From: Teratosphaeria epicoccoides | Taxonomy: Eukaryota > Ascomycota > Dothideomycetes > Mycosphaerellales > Teratosphaeriaceae | Assembly: GCA_021401465.1 (NCBI GenBank) | Contig: JADDMT010000035.1 | Span: 1-64,000 of the forward strand | Length of the DNA: 64,000 nucleotides | Direction of reading: 5' to 3' | Part shown: piece by piece, positions 1 through 11,135 of the stretch | Layout: each line of letters begins with the position of its first letter | Numbering within the stretch: position 1 is the stretch's first letter | Translations under genes and position numbers: made by a program | Notes under the pieces: generated by a model | What the model was told of the DNA's origin: nothing | Database searches by the model: none | The model's input: the letters and a program-made list of their open reading frames with translations, nothing else

Positions 1-100
1 CACCCACCCACCCACTCCCCCACTCACCCCCTCCCTCCCCCCCTCCCTCCCTCCCTCCCTCCCTCCCTCACCCACTCACTCACCCACCCACTCACTCACT
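1..100. repeat. CCCT/CACC-rich low-complexity tract in an intron
   Basis: About 100 bp is almost only C, T and A on the plus strand, in CACC, CACT and CCCT short repeats. It runs into an acceptor (CCACAG, ending at 106) that opens the SAR1 exon, so it lies within a SAR1 intron cut by the window edge. It is a very long pyrimidine tract for a fungal intron. Confidence 0.8.
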
Positions 101-106
101 CCACAG

Positions 107-633
107 CTCCTGCACATGCTCAAAAACGACCGCGTCGCCATCCTCCAGCCCACCCTCCACCCCACCAGCGAAGAACTCTCCATCGGCTCCTGCCGCTTCA
201 CCACCTTCGACCTGGGCGGCCACCAGCAGGCTCGTCGGCTGTGGAAGGACTACTTCCCCGAAGTCAGCGGCATTGTGTTCTTGGTGGATGCGAAAGATCC
301 CGAGAGGTTCAGTGAGAGCAAGGCCGAGTTGGATGCGTTGTTGAGCATGGAGGAGTTGCAGAAGACGCCGTTCTTGGTGCTGGGGAATAAGATCGATCAT
401 CCCAACGCTGTCAGTGAGGAGCAGTTGCGGCATGAGTTGGGCTTGTATCAGACGAGTGAGTTTGGCAGACATTCTTTTGCGGGAGGACGTCATACTGACA
501 CTGCCTCCGCCGTCCAGCTGGCAAGGGCAAGGTCCCACTCGAGGGTATCAGGCCCATTGAGATTTTCATGTGCTCCGTGGTCATGAGGCAGGGATACGGT
601 GAGGGGATCAGGTGGTTGTCGCAGTACGTTTAA
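107..633 (+). CDS. SAR1: Small COPII GTPase Sar1 (3' part, 5' end outside window)
   Basis: C-terminal 154 residues of Sar1, the GTPase that starts COPII coat assembly at ER exit sites. Visible exons are 107-455 and 518-633; the 62-bp intron has GTGAGT and CCAG ends. The first exon opens in phase 0 with LLHMLKND, just after where the P-loop should be, so about 35 residues (membrane helix and GxxxxGKT) lie upstream. Seen here: switch 2 DLGGHQQARRLWKDYF, the base-binding NKID, and the C-terminal end GYGEGIRWLSQYV. Adding about 35 residues gives about 189 aa, the normal Sar1 length. Sar1 has DLGGHQQ where most Ras-like proteins have DxxGQ, which separates it from Arf. Identity is essentially certain; only the start is missing. 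Confidence 0.96.
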
Positions 634-1203
634 ACAGGTCGTGGCAGGCATCAGCATAATACGAGCACAAGACTTGCATGTGGTAGGACGATATCCGGCG
701 AATGATTGTATTGCCTGGAGTTCTAGCCGGTTTCGATGTCACAGAGACCATAATTCGACATCCACCCGCAGCAATGATAGAAATGACGTCGGAACAATCG
801 ACAAGCCGGATGATGAGTACTAGTAGATGGATCATCTTGTTAGACAGCTGACGGACCAGAGCTCTAGCATACCTACGCATGACGCCAATTTGCTGCAGAT
901 CTACCACATGCACTCCTCTGGACGTTCTTGCATATCCCCCCCATGCCACCTGAACGCTCGCAAAAAGGGAAGCCGCTGTCGCCTAAAAGCCCCGGCGCTG
1001 CAATCATCCTCATCCAGACTCGCACTCATCACCGATCAACCACCTCAGATGCCCCCAGAACTCATCTGCTGCCGCCCTCCTTCTCTTAGACGTTTGCGGG
1101 AGAGCGCTGCGCTGCTGGTCCCACTAGCTCTGGAAAGTCCTTTTCATATCATGAACAGCAGTACACATATCGCCAGGAGCAACGTGACCGACAGCAGCCA
1201 ATG
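634..1203. other. Intergenic region, no supported gene
   Basis: Lies between the SAR1 stop and the 3' end of a minus-strand membrane protein gene. Open frames here are short, overlap on both strands and show no coherent protein. It probably holds both 3' UTRs of this convergent pair. Confidence 0.6.
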
Positions 1204-1788
1204 TCACATTGTTTCAGAGCCCTCTGCATGGTCACTCTCACCCTCTGACGCTGCATTGCTCTGACGCGCGATCTCCACAAGCCGCTTCAGGTCGTACATC
1301 CTCTCCAGCACGACTTCGTGCTCGATCCACATCGTTGCAGCGCAGAACCCCAAGATCGGTGCTGCGACGACCAGAAGCATCACCGCAAAGCTGAAGGCAA
1401 CGCAGTCGGCCACGCTCGAGCTTCCTCCGCCTCTCGAGAACCAGAACAGCATCAAGACCCATCGGCCGGCATTGAAATGAAGTGTGCATCCGTTCGCCAG
1501 CGCGGAAGCTGTGGCAAATGAATATGGGTCAGGCGTGCCCTTGGGATTTGTGACTTGGCGGAACCGTAGGTGTCGGAGGAGCATCTCGCCCAAGGTTTTC
1601 CCGAGAACGTTGATGATGCGGTCGCTGAGCTGGATCAGGAGGATGATTATGAGGACGTACCAGGGAAGTTTGAGTCTGTGGAGGGTGGCCCAGATTGTGG
1701 TGACGGCTTTGGAGACGAGGTGGCCCATGACGAGAGCTAGGTGTGAGAGTCCGGCGAGGATAACTGGGATGAGGATCTCGGGTATCAT
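1204..1788 (-). CDS. Hypothetical polytopic membrane protein (194 aa)
   Basis: Single-exon frame with an ATG at 1788. It encodes about four hydrophobic segments: one near residues 5-30, one around 43-62 (PWYVLIIILLIQL), one near 110-118, and one around 130-150 (AFSFAVMLLVVAAPILGF). A short acidic tail ends the protein. I do not recognise a family and no catalytic motif is visible. Segment order and a PYSFAT-like stretch before the third segment recall the gene at 4569-5352, so the two may be diverged paralogues. The clean 194-codon frame with sensible hydrophobic periodicity supports a real gene, but expression is unproven. Confidence 0.6.
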   Translation of the reverse strand: MIPEILIPVILAGLSHLALVMGHLVSKAVTTIWATLHRLKLPWYVLIIILLIQLSDRIINVLGKTLGEMLLRHLRFRQVTNPKGTPDPYSFATASALANGCTLHFNAGRWVLMLFWFSRGGGSSSVADCVAFSFAVMLLVVAAPILGFCAATMWIEHEVVLERMYDLKRLVEIARQSNAASEGESDHAEGSETM

Positions 1789-2222
1789 TGCGGCGTTGGG
1801 CGAAGTCTGCTGTTGACCTCACGTGCTCGTTTAGTGTGCTCCAGACGAAGACCAGTGGCTTCCGCAATTCGGCCCTTCCTGGCTGACAAATATATTTTCA
1901 TCGAAGGTCTATGCCCGTGATGAGACATGCAGGCAGTGTTGCATGTCGTGATGCAGGAAACAACCACAGCCAGTCCAATGAGACATGGACAAACTTTCTT
2001 GGCAAACGAGACACCCTGCTTCTACGATCCAGAACATGACAACGCGAATGGATGCTCGATGTCACCTTACCAAATCAAGGAGCAACGCCGCCAATGCGAT
2101 TTCGGCAGCGAATGCAACCTACAGCCACCCACAAGCTTCCACCACCGCCATAGCGATTCCGATTGCAAGCACCAGATATGACCATCCCCGTCCACAGCAC
2201 AGGAGCAAAATCGCCGTGACGA

Positions 2223-2678
2223 TCATGCTAAGCTGGCCTCGCCGCTGACTTTGCGATGGACGAGGTCTGAGTTTCCGCGACCGCCGGACATTGATCCGAG
2301 GAAGGCTGTCACGACGGTCTTGCAGATGCAACCCCGGTATATGTCGAGATCTCTCCAGTCAGCGATGTGATGAATGTAGGCGAGGAGGTCGAGAGCATGG
2401 ACGAAGAGGTGGGTGGTGGGTGATCAGGAGGGTCAAGGCGTCTGCGGCGTGTCGAGAGCGATCCTGGAGGGCGTGCGGAATATGCCGAGCAGAAGCGCCG
2501 TGCCGAGTGGGTCTTTTGCGTGGGCTGGAAAGATGAGGGCGTCGACGATGACGAGGCCGGGCTTGATGGCTAGGCTGCTTTGGGGTCGGCGAGGGAGGGA
2601 AGCGAGAGGTTCGCTCACATGGTCCTGAGCGGCATTGCTGCTGACTCGGCTGGCCGTTGACGAGGATAGCCAGAACAT
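2223..2678 (-). pseudogene. Possible decayed minus-strand gene with in-frame stops
   Basis: One minus-strand frame reads as plausible protein on both sides of two close stop codons (2433-2435 and 2424-2426). Before the stops it gives IKPGLVIVDALIFPAHAKD. After them it gives FVHALDLLAYIHHIADW and CICKTVVTAFLGSM, ending at a stop at 2223. No good GT-AG pair removes the stops in frame, so this is either a disabled gene or an intron I cannot place. No family is recognised. The hydrophobic character resembles the flanking membrane protein genes, which could make it a dead third copy; that is speculation. Confidence 0.25.
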
Positions 2679-3343
2679 GCGGGGCTGTGTCTTGAAAGGT
2701 GAGGCGGAATGCTATATTCCTTGTTTGTCTTGGATGGAGTCGAGAGATCCCAAGGTCGCTTGTGCTTGTCGTTTCCATGATGACTCGGGTCTCAAGCGCG
2801 AGACTACTGTGCGCTGCGCAGGATCAGACACCAACTCGCACTGCAAGACAGAAGCTAGGGTCTGCCAGTGTGCGAGAAGGAGAGACGTGCAGAGGCTGCT
2901 GAGGTTACGCGAACACATAAGGTGCGACAACTTTGCCTTCCTCGATGCTGCACTGCGCACAGCGAATGGCCGCTGTTACGACGTTGTCACAACCCACGAC
3001 TGGAGCATCCACATTGTGGATGTGGTGATCCTGGCCAATTACTTATCAGAGCTGACGTGGTGCCATTCAGGGAGGAGGATATTTCTGCCAAGCACTTTCA
3101 AGCAGGATTCAAGCCAGAGTCACGAAGGGAGCGTTGTCACTGGCCGGTGGTACCTCTCTACTCTCGTTCTCCCAATATCATCTTTCTAGTCGGTACTGCT
3201 GCAGAGTCGGAAAGAGCAGCCTAGCCACCACGGACGATACAATCGGCTCAAGGACTCGCGTTGGAGCTCACAGATGTGACGAATCCGGACCAACGCTTTG
3301 ATTTTCTTTGCGTCAGATCAGAGTCGTCATCGCTATCTAGTGA

Positions 3344-3589
3344 ACCGCCTCTGGGTTATATTTACGACAATGGCGTTGCTTCTGGCCAAAAATTCTTTCC
3401 AGTCGTCTTCACCCGGCATGCAGGCCCCAGGCTCGCTCTGGCGACAATACAACATGTACGTGGTTGGGCTTCGAGACGCCGTTAGGCTTTGCGAGCAATG
3501 TCAACCTTGCGCTGAAGGAGGTGTATCCAGAGGTGACGGCTGGCTTCGGCGGCGTGGACTCACCGGATTCGAAAGGTATCTACCACTGA
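3344..3589 (+). pseudogene. Possible 3' exon remnant of an unknown gene
   Basis: An open frame ending at 3587-3589 has fungal-looking codon use in its last 40 codons (for example GFASNVNLALKEVYPEV and GFGGVDSPDSKGIYH), but has no ATG and no convincing upstream exon. It may be the last exon of a gene whose 5' part has decayed. Function unknown. Confidence 0.2.
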
Positions 3590-4568
3590 GACCAAGGCAA
3601 GTAGAGAAGGCAGGAGCAAGACAAGGGCAGTGTGACATGGATGTCTGGGTTGTAGGCGTTCTGTATTTCCATTTGTGTATAGGTCTTCTATAATGACCAA
3701 GGGACTTTGTCGCGATAGACTGTAGTTCCATGACCCAGGGGAGCTCGGACCGGCTACTGGGATGAGGTGCATGCGATATGTAGTTACGCAAATAATGATG
3801 TATGGAACCTTCGGGGTCAAATCCAGGTGCGCAACTCGCGACTCATTGCACTGAGACCACGGCGTCTGGAGTTCACGAGTCAAGACCCGTTTCGAGCGCT
3901 GCCCATGACGGCCAGCTGTTAGTAGCAAGGCTTGACGGATTGTGTTTTCTTTTGCCAGCTCTTGAAAGCCGAGAATCAGCGCGTCTCCGCTGAAATCCAG
4001 GTGGATCGATTGCAATCGTACCAAACTAGAGGTGTATGGTTGCCAAATGAGCCCGGGACCTCTTGCGCCACCGGACCTCGAGGGAGGTAACTTTTCGGGT
4101 TCGAAGAGGCGATGAGGGCGCGGCTGCTACGTGGGTTCGTTCAGGACTCGGACGAGCTGAGCAAGGGGGCAAAATCAAATGAAATGTCTATGTCATGTGC
4201 GCGCCAGCGTCGGTCTTGAAGCGCTGCATGCAATGCCTTGTCGTGTCTTGGCGTCTGAACTGGAACATGCTCTGGTGGATAATCCCGCTGCTCACCAATC
4301 GTGTGCATGCGATGACCTTTGCGTCTCTTCTGATCTGCCCAGCAACGGCATATCTATCAGTGGGCCGGAGACTCGCTCTAGCCAAGAAGTACACCAGCCG
4401 CGTTCCTCGACGTCGCTTCCTTCCAGCATCGTTAGCAATACCGTGAACGTGCACACCCAAATGCAGTCCCATCAACATCGGCGTAGCATCTGGTGACTGC
4501 CCAGGTTCGACTGCGTCACCTGATGTTCGAACCAGCAGCTTACGGTTTGCACGGTACTGGAAATGCCT

Positions 4569-5352
4569 TTAGGAGACCTCTTCCTCGTCCCCGTACGTCT
4601 TGTATTGAATCATGGTCTTTGGCCCATCTCGTCCGCCACCCGGCTTTTGAAATCCCTCCCAAGACTCCGTCAACCTCTTTGCGAGCATCGCGAACACTAT
4701 CAATAGCGCCGCCACGAGTGCAGTCGCAACAAAGGTAACGATCAAATGAGCTGGAAAGTTCCATACCCAGCCCACGTAGCCATTGTGCCCTTGATGTGTT
4801 GCGCGAAAGCGAAGAGCGCCAAGCCATACAACCTGCACTATGAAGCAGGTTCCTGTCGCGAACCTGCTGTACTCTGCCAGATTCTCTCGGTGCTGCCGAC
4901 TGCGTTGATGATTATGCTTGCTGTGGTGGGCGTCAAGCCAGTGCAAGAACGCTTCAAACAGTGTGAGATAAGCGTAGATACTGAAGATCAAAAACGAGGC
5001 GATCCACGCTGGGTACCACAGAAGCTTGATGGCCGTAATGACTCCCTTGATTGCTCGGAAGACGAACAGGACCAAGGCGATTGGCGCATAAACAGCCGCC
5101 AGGACTTGGCTCAGGATGAGACCACACCCCAACCAGAGAATTATGCCGCATATCACTATCATGGTGTAGCCGAGGTCGTTTCTGCTGATGGAGATCTGGT
5201 GGTAGCGATGTCCCTTTGGCGCAGGGTCTTGCCTTTCGACGATATGGATCGCTTTCTTGACTTGGCTCGTCCCAAAGAATAGTTTGTGGATACGTGCTGT
5301 TACGAGCAATGGGAACAATCGTGCTGATGGCAGTGAGAATGCGCAGAGCCAT
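4569..5352 (-). CDS. Hypothetical polytopic membrane protein (about 246 aa)
   Basis: The main frame (5260 down to 4569) carries four to five hydrophobic segments, including YTMIVICGIILWLGCGLIL, VLAAVYAPIALVLFVF, WIASFLIFSIYAYLTLF and a C-terminal LIVTFVATALVAALLIVFAM, then a charged tail. That frame has no early ATG. The best model uses an ATG at 5352 and a 43-bp intron (5303-5261, GTAACA to AAG), adding a short N-terminal exon. The intron is short, so the start is less sure than the body. No family is recognised. The spacing of segments and a YSRFATG stretch before the third segment resemble the protein at 1204-1788. Transport or organisation roles are possible but nothing shows which. Confidence 0.55.
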
Positions 5353-5976
5353 GAACGGAGGCGAAGGTTCCAGTGCAGTGGACAAGCTTGGATTTCACAT
5401 GCAAGCGCGATTAGTCGGCGCTAGCCGGTCAGGCGGCCAAACACTCGAAGCGAGCTCACGCTTCGATCCGCGATGATATTCTCGACAGCATCTCCCGTCT
5501 TCCAAGCCCCATATCGAGCAGGAGACAGCTACGGCGGCGTGGCGGAATCGCTTTCAACAAGCTCGAGTTATGTTCGTCTCTTGCCACCGACCACAGCAGC
5601 GCAGGTTCGAGGCAGCAAGGTCCAATACGACGGGATGTACTCTGCAAGTCCGCGGTCTTCGGGGTAGCCATCGTGTTGTGAAGAGCTGAATGGTCGAAGA
5701 GGCCTCTCCTTTCCCCCTGACAATCCGACGAGCGACATACAGAATGGAGTGGCTCAGGGCCAGAGCCAGGGAGGGAACAGACACTCCGAAAACCCGATGG
5801 CAAGGCACAACGATCCTTGGCTTGGATACGAGCCCTGGTGGTGAGATTGCGGACCACGGGCTGTTGCGCTGCTCCACGCTTGGCGTTACCCTGAAATCCT
5901 ATATTGCACAAGCATCTGTCGGGCTCTTGCCGCACCACACCCACTATGCCGCTAACACCAAATGCGCCATACAACA
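5353..5976. other. Intergenic region between membrane protein and YTA7
   Basis: Minus-strand frames at 5456-6019 and 5554-5877 overlap here. One contains VVPCHRV, which resembles the alkyltransferase active site, but the expected flanking helices are missing (see rejected list). No gene is called. Confidence 0.45.
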
Positions 5977-8900
5977 CTACCGCACGTCCTCCTGACTGGG
6001 CCCCAGAATCTTCTGACACAACTCAATATCCTTCACCGTCTCGTTGAACGCGTCCTGGACAGCTCCAATGATCTTGTTCCTGTTTCCTTCGCCCCTCTTC
6101 TCCCAAATGACAGCCATTACACTGGCATTGATCTGTTCCAACTGCTCGACAGACATCCCACTGCTGTTCGCGGCCAGCTGCTCGTGCAGGCGAGTGAGCG
6201 CTGTATCTTCGAGAAAGTAATGTGACTCGGCGGGCGGTGGTACAGCGCCGGACTTCGTGGCCTCCGTGTCATTGTCATTGTTCAGGAGTGCTCCCATGGG
6301 TATTGAGTGCCTCTGGTGAGTAGCGGGAGGCGGCATCTGCTGTGAACACTGTGACTGCTGTGACTGGGAAGAGAAGACGTGTTGCTCTTGTGTGTCGGGC
6401 AGCTGACTACCGGCAGGGTCGAAGGCCGGGAATTCAGGCTGGTGAGCACGCACGCCGTTCGAATGTTGCGTGTGAACGGAAAAGGGTCCGCTGCTCCTGC
6501 TCTTGTCGCTGGTCTTCTGGCCTGATGTAGTAGTGGAAGCGCTGTTGTGGTATTGATCAAGCTGGGAGCCATGGACGACTTGCGTATGTGCACTCTTCTG
6601 TGAGCGTTGACCCTGTGTATTCTGCTGGCTTGGTGCTTGCCACATGCCAGGTTGCGGCTGTGGTTGCCTAGGACGCTCGCGCTCGTCAGCTTGGCTGTCC
6701 AGCATTTCTGAATCTTCTTGCAGCCGAGATGGCACATTAGATCCATTCGTCAGCTGAGACGGGTGACTGCCATTTGTGGTGCTCCATGCATTCGAGACTG
6801 GACCAGGAAGCCTACTAGGCGTCACTGGGAAGAGCTGCGGCCGTCCTGGCACCTCTTGGCCGAGAACGACAGGACCAGATGTTTCTGTCGTTGTCTTCGA
6901 TGCGTTTGCAGGAGGGACATTTGGCAGAATCATCTTGGGCACTTCTTGACCCGCCTGCTGTGCCTCTCGCAGCTTCTGTCGCTGCCTCTCCGCCCGCTGT
7001 TGTTCGCGTTCCATGACCGCCTCGCACTCAGTAACCAGGTGAGACTGTTGCGCTTCCAGGGTTCCCATATCGACCTCGACATTCGCGAGCATCTCATTGG
7101 CTTTGAGCGTCCGTTCGTAGTCTCCAGACGTTTTGGCGTCCTTCGCCAGGCGTTTGATGTCTGCCAAGAAGTCCCTTGGCCGCTTATAGTAGCCGTTCGA
7201 AAGACGGGACTCAATAGTAACAATCTCCAGATTGTAGTAGAATTTGCCCGAGGCGACCTCTTTGAGACCAGACACACCTTTGTCGTCTTGAGCAATTTCG
7301 TACGGCCTGAACAATCGTTGCTGCTGTCTCTGCTCCTCGTTGAGATCCGTCGAAACAACACTAGGGTCCTGCTCTTGGTACAGATACTGGATCACGTTGT
7401 CATCGATGACCGGAGTCCTGAACTTTCGATACTGCTTCTTGATCTGCTCCATGACCGGCTGAATATGGAGCTTGAGCATGTTGAGAGTCTGGCGGTCTTT
7501 CTTCACCTGCGCCTTCTGCTCTGCTTTGCTTGGGCCTTTGGGAGCTTCCTCAACCTGAGCAACCGGAAGATCTGCAAGCTTGCGCTTCTTCCTCAGTCCA
7601 GCTTCAGGAAACTCTGCAGGTTTCTTGCGAATCAGATCGACGACTTGCGTGAAATACTCCCTACGTTCCGATTCGCCGGGTCGTAGAACGGAATATTGAT
7701 TCTTCTGCGAGAACACAAACAACTCTGCGAGCATGTGACGGTCGGTATCGTCTTTCTCGTGAGGCTCACGGTTCATGACGCCAAGCACCAAGACAGGATC
7801 GGTGGGTGGCAAGCTCTGGAGCAGCCCAGAGAACGTGCGCAGTGCTGTGTCGGACAGGTTGCGATACCAAACGTCGACTTCAGGGAGGTAGATGACGCTT
7901 GGCTTATGTCGTTTAACTTCCTCAAACAGCTGCACAATAGCGGCTTCAACGGACTGCGCGAACATCAGCGCGGATTCAGTGGCATGATCATGTTCAAACT
8001 CACCCGCGTGGAATCCTTCATCAAGGTTGCCATGTCGAAGCTTTGTACATGCAAGCCCTCGAATTTGGCCAGCAGCGCAGCACCCAGGTATCTCTGGCCC
8101 ATCCCAGGCTGGCCATGTATCAGCAAACGTGGCCTGTAGACTCGGGCAGACTCAAAGTGCCGCTGCATCTGCTCTCGCTCGAAGCCTTGGTCGTCGTCGC
8201 GATCATCGTACATGGCCTCCTCAAGAGCAGTGGCCTTCCTCTTTCTGGGAACCGCGTCATCCACCCGCTGGCTGACTTCGACTAGAGCTTTCCGGAGCAA
8301 CGGCTCCACATCCTTCTTGAGTGGTGATGCGCCAGATGAAGCCGAGCGCTCAGATGATGGTACGATTTTGTTGACAGAGATCATGAAGTCTTTCGCCAGG
8401 ACCTTGATCTTCGACGTGTCGATCACAAGCTTCTTGTCGCTTTTATAGATCTGCGGATACGTGCCTTGAACTGCATTGAGAGCAGCCTCGGTGCACAACG
8501 CGCGTAAGTCGGCACCACCGTAGCCTCGCGTGATCTCTGCCAGCTCGTCCTTAAATTCTGGTCTGAGCGGCGGGTCCCAATTCTTAGTGTGAATGTCGAG
8601 AATCGCTCTCCGAGCCTGGACATTCGGCAGTGGAAAGTAGAACTCGCGGTCAAATCTGCCAGGACGTCTCAACGCAGGATCGACAGAATCTGGTCTGTTG
8701 GTTGCTCCAATGACAATGACTTGGCCACGACCGTCCATTCCATCCATCAACGCCAAGAGGGTAGCTACAATGCTTGCGTGGATCTGTTCTTGCTTGCTAG
8801 AACGCACAGGCGCCAGACCATCTATTTCGTCGAAGAAGATGATACTCGGTTGGTTCTTTCTCGCTTCCTCGAAGAGCAGACGGAGCTGCTTTTCAGCCTC

Positions 8901-11135
8901 GCCAACCCATTTGCTGAGAGCGTCGGCACCCTTGCGCATATAAAAAGTGACCTTCTTACCGTAAGAGCTGACGCTGGAAGCCAGCGCTCGAGCGAGCAAT
9001 GTCTTTCCCGTGCCAGGAGGACCGTGAAACAGGACACCGCGAGGCGGCGTCATGTTGAACTGCAGGAAAGCTTCGGGATACAGTAAAGGCAGAGCAACCA
9101 TTTCCTTCAGCCGATCAATGTGGTCATCCAGTCCACCAACACCATCGAAGGTGACATTTGGATCGACGCCAAGCGGGTCCGCATCGGCGAGAGCTTTGCG
9201 ATCCTTGACCTTGCCAAGCCCAGCAGGACCACCTCCACCAGCAGCTTGCACTGGATCGCTGTTCAGTGTTTGCGCTACGTAGGGCTTCGGCATAGCAGAA
9301 GTAGGTGTCATCCCAACCGTGCCGCCAATGCCCTGCTGACCACCTCTAGTTCCACCCATTTCATCATCGCTGCTGTCAGAGTCCACACCGCCAGTGGCCC
9401 AGCAGGTCCCTGGGCCACCAAAGACAGGCGGCGGACCTCCAGCACCACCGAACGGGCCGTAGGTGGAGAACAAGCTGCGGTACCCGCCAGCGCCGCCGCC
9501 TCCGCCGCCACGCCGATTGCGCTGTGGTGTGGTCGCCGTCACGGCAGCAGCATCGTCTTCCTCCAGGGTTTGTGCAAGTTCGGGCCGAAAGATCCTGTAG
9601 TCGGGACGATTGCCGCGATTGCGCAGGTTCGGCTCGAACGTGATGCCTTCCGATTGGGAAGCAGGACGCCTTCGAGGGCGTTCGCGCTTGCGGCGGCGGT
9701 CGTCATCTTCCAGATCTGCTGCCTCGTCTGCGATCTCTTCCACGTCCAGCTCTTCGTCAGCTTCGTCTTCTGAACGGTTACGGCGAGAGCGGCTCCGGTG
9801 AGATGCAGTCTTCCGTGCCAGCCTGCCGGATCGTCTGCCGGTCTGACTCTCGCCGTTGCTACTGCCTTCACGGTTGGGCTTCGACAGATCATCCGACGAA
9901 GAGACATCCTCTTCACCGTCTGCTTCACCTTCCGCGTCAGGTTCAAAGTCGCTCGTCTGCTCCATTTCGGATTTTTTCGAGCGCAATGAGCGCCGCTTAG
10001 CATGCAGAGGCTGCGACGTGGGTGGTGTAGAGGCTTTACGGCGCTGTCGTGATGATCTGCTGCCTCTAACGACCGGACCTTCATCCTCATCATGATCATC
10101 TTGCGACTCCTGCACGATCTGCTCGTCCTCGACTTCCTCCATCTGTATGTCTTCTTTGTCAGCTTCGGGTGAAGTGCGCTTTGCCTGCGGCTGGTTCTCG
10201 CCACCAGGTGCCGCACTGCCGAGTTGTGGTAGCAGATCGTCCTCGCGCAACACAACCGATTGCGTTCCGTTTGATGTCTCCTGTGATGCTTCCATAATAG
10301 CACTGATGGGTGGCTTCTTGAGACCTTTACCGCTTCTCGTCGGGCGTCTGGTGGGTGGTTGCTGCGGCTCTGGTGTCTGCGTACCTGCTCTCGTGACGGT
10401 CGCATGCCGACCGGAGTCAGTCAGAGCGACCAGCGGATTCTCCTCATCGTGCGAGATGCGACTGCTTCTGCGCGTGCCCATCGCGCTGTTAGCACGCGAT
10501 GACGGCTCGTGCTTCGCGACGCTTTTGCTGCCCGTACGTGAACGCGTCACGCGTGTGACCTTGTAGCTTTCCATCTTCCAAGGCGGCACCTTCAGCCTCA
10601 CGACGAGCGAGTCTTGCTGCGCGACGGCTGCTGCAGGTGCCCTCCGCTTGCTCCTTGCCACGGGCGTTGGTTGTATGGGGTCCGGATCAGTGTCGCCGGC
10701 CTCTATCTCTTCATCACTGGGGTCCTCGTACTTGACAGGCTTCTTAGCCGCTGATCGTACGCCTCTGCCTGTTCTGGGATTCCGCTCTATTGGCTCGTCG
10801 CTGGAGTCTGAATATGATGCCTCCTCTTCGCTGATCTCATCACTGTCCGCCTCGATGTCGTCGTCGCTATCTCCGTACGCTTCGCGGCGTCGCTTCGCCG
10901 GCTTCCGCTTGGCGCTCAAGGCCTTCTTCGACTTGCTTCTTCGCTGCGGGCGTGAAGCGGGTTGCGTATCGCTGAAGTCGTCGTCTTCTGGGTCTGACGC
11001 GAGAGGATCGAATGCCTCAAGTTTACCTGATGCTCGATCGGTCAGCGACGTATCCTGCGATTCACTACTAGAAAAGACTTGCGCTTCGTGTTCCGACTCA
11101 TACTTGCCCGAGCTGTTGCGCAGGGCACGGACCAT
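5977..11135 (-). CDS. YTA7: Yta7/ATAD2-type AAA ATPase with bromodomain
   Basis: 1702-residue chromatin protein in two exons, 11135-8004 and 7953-5977; the 50-bp intron has GTGAGT and GCAG ends and phase 0. The N-terminal 600 residues are acidic and disordered, rich in Ser, Asp and Arg. AAA1 follows, with Walker A GPPGTGKT at residues 705-712, Walker B IIFFDEID and an arginine-finger region RRPGRFDREF. AAA2 is degenerate: its P-loop reads GQPGMGQ, without the Lys. Exon 2 carries the bromodomain at about 1205-1330, then Gln/Ser-rich disorder. This domain order is diagnostic of the Yta7/ATAD2 family, whose hexamers bind acetylated histone tails and evict or guide nucleosomes at transcribed genes. 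Length fits fungal orthologues. A 322-codon antisense frame inside exon 2 is a shadow. Confidence 0.97.

Larger units (their letters stand above)
1789..4568. other. Intergenic stretch with scattered coding-like remnants
   Basis: 2.8 kb without an intact gene. Short stretches read like protein but are interrupted; two are listed separately (2223-2678 minus, 3344-3589 plus). A 154-codon minus frame at 3560-4024 has no recognisable features. No transposon ends or tandem repeats were seen. Confidence 0.5.

Noticed and set aside
3560..4024. 154-codon minus-strand frame starting MVRLQSIHLDFSG
   Set aside because: No domain, signal or repeat, and the region otherwise looks degraded. Length alone is not enough in this GC-rich DNA.
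5554..5877. VVPCHRV motif in a minus-strand frame, resembling the O6-alkylguanine alkyltransferase active site
   Set aside because: The downstream Gly-rich stretch and the Lys/Leu helix that follow PCHRV in true alkyltransferases are absent. The frame has no upstream helix-turn-helix and no exon partner.
6718..7686. 322-codon plus-strand frame opposite YTA7 exon 2
   Set aside because: It is antisense to a strong conserved gene and its product is Leu/Arg-rich without motifs; a shadow of GC-biased codons.
9120..9773. 217-codon plus-strand frame opposite YTA7 exon 1
   Set aside because: Antisense shadow with no recognisable protein features.
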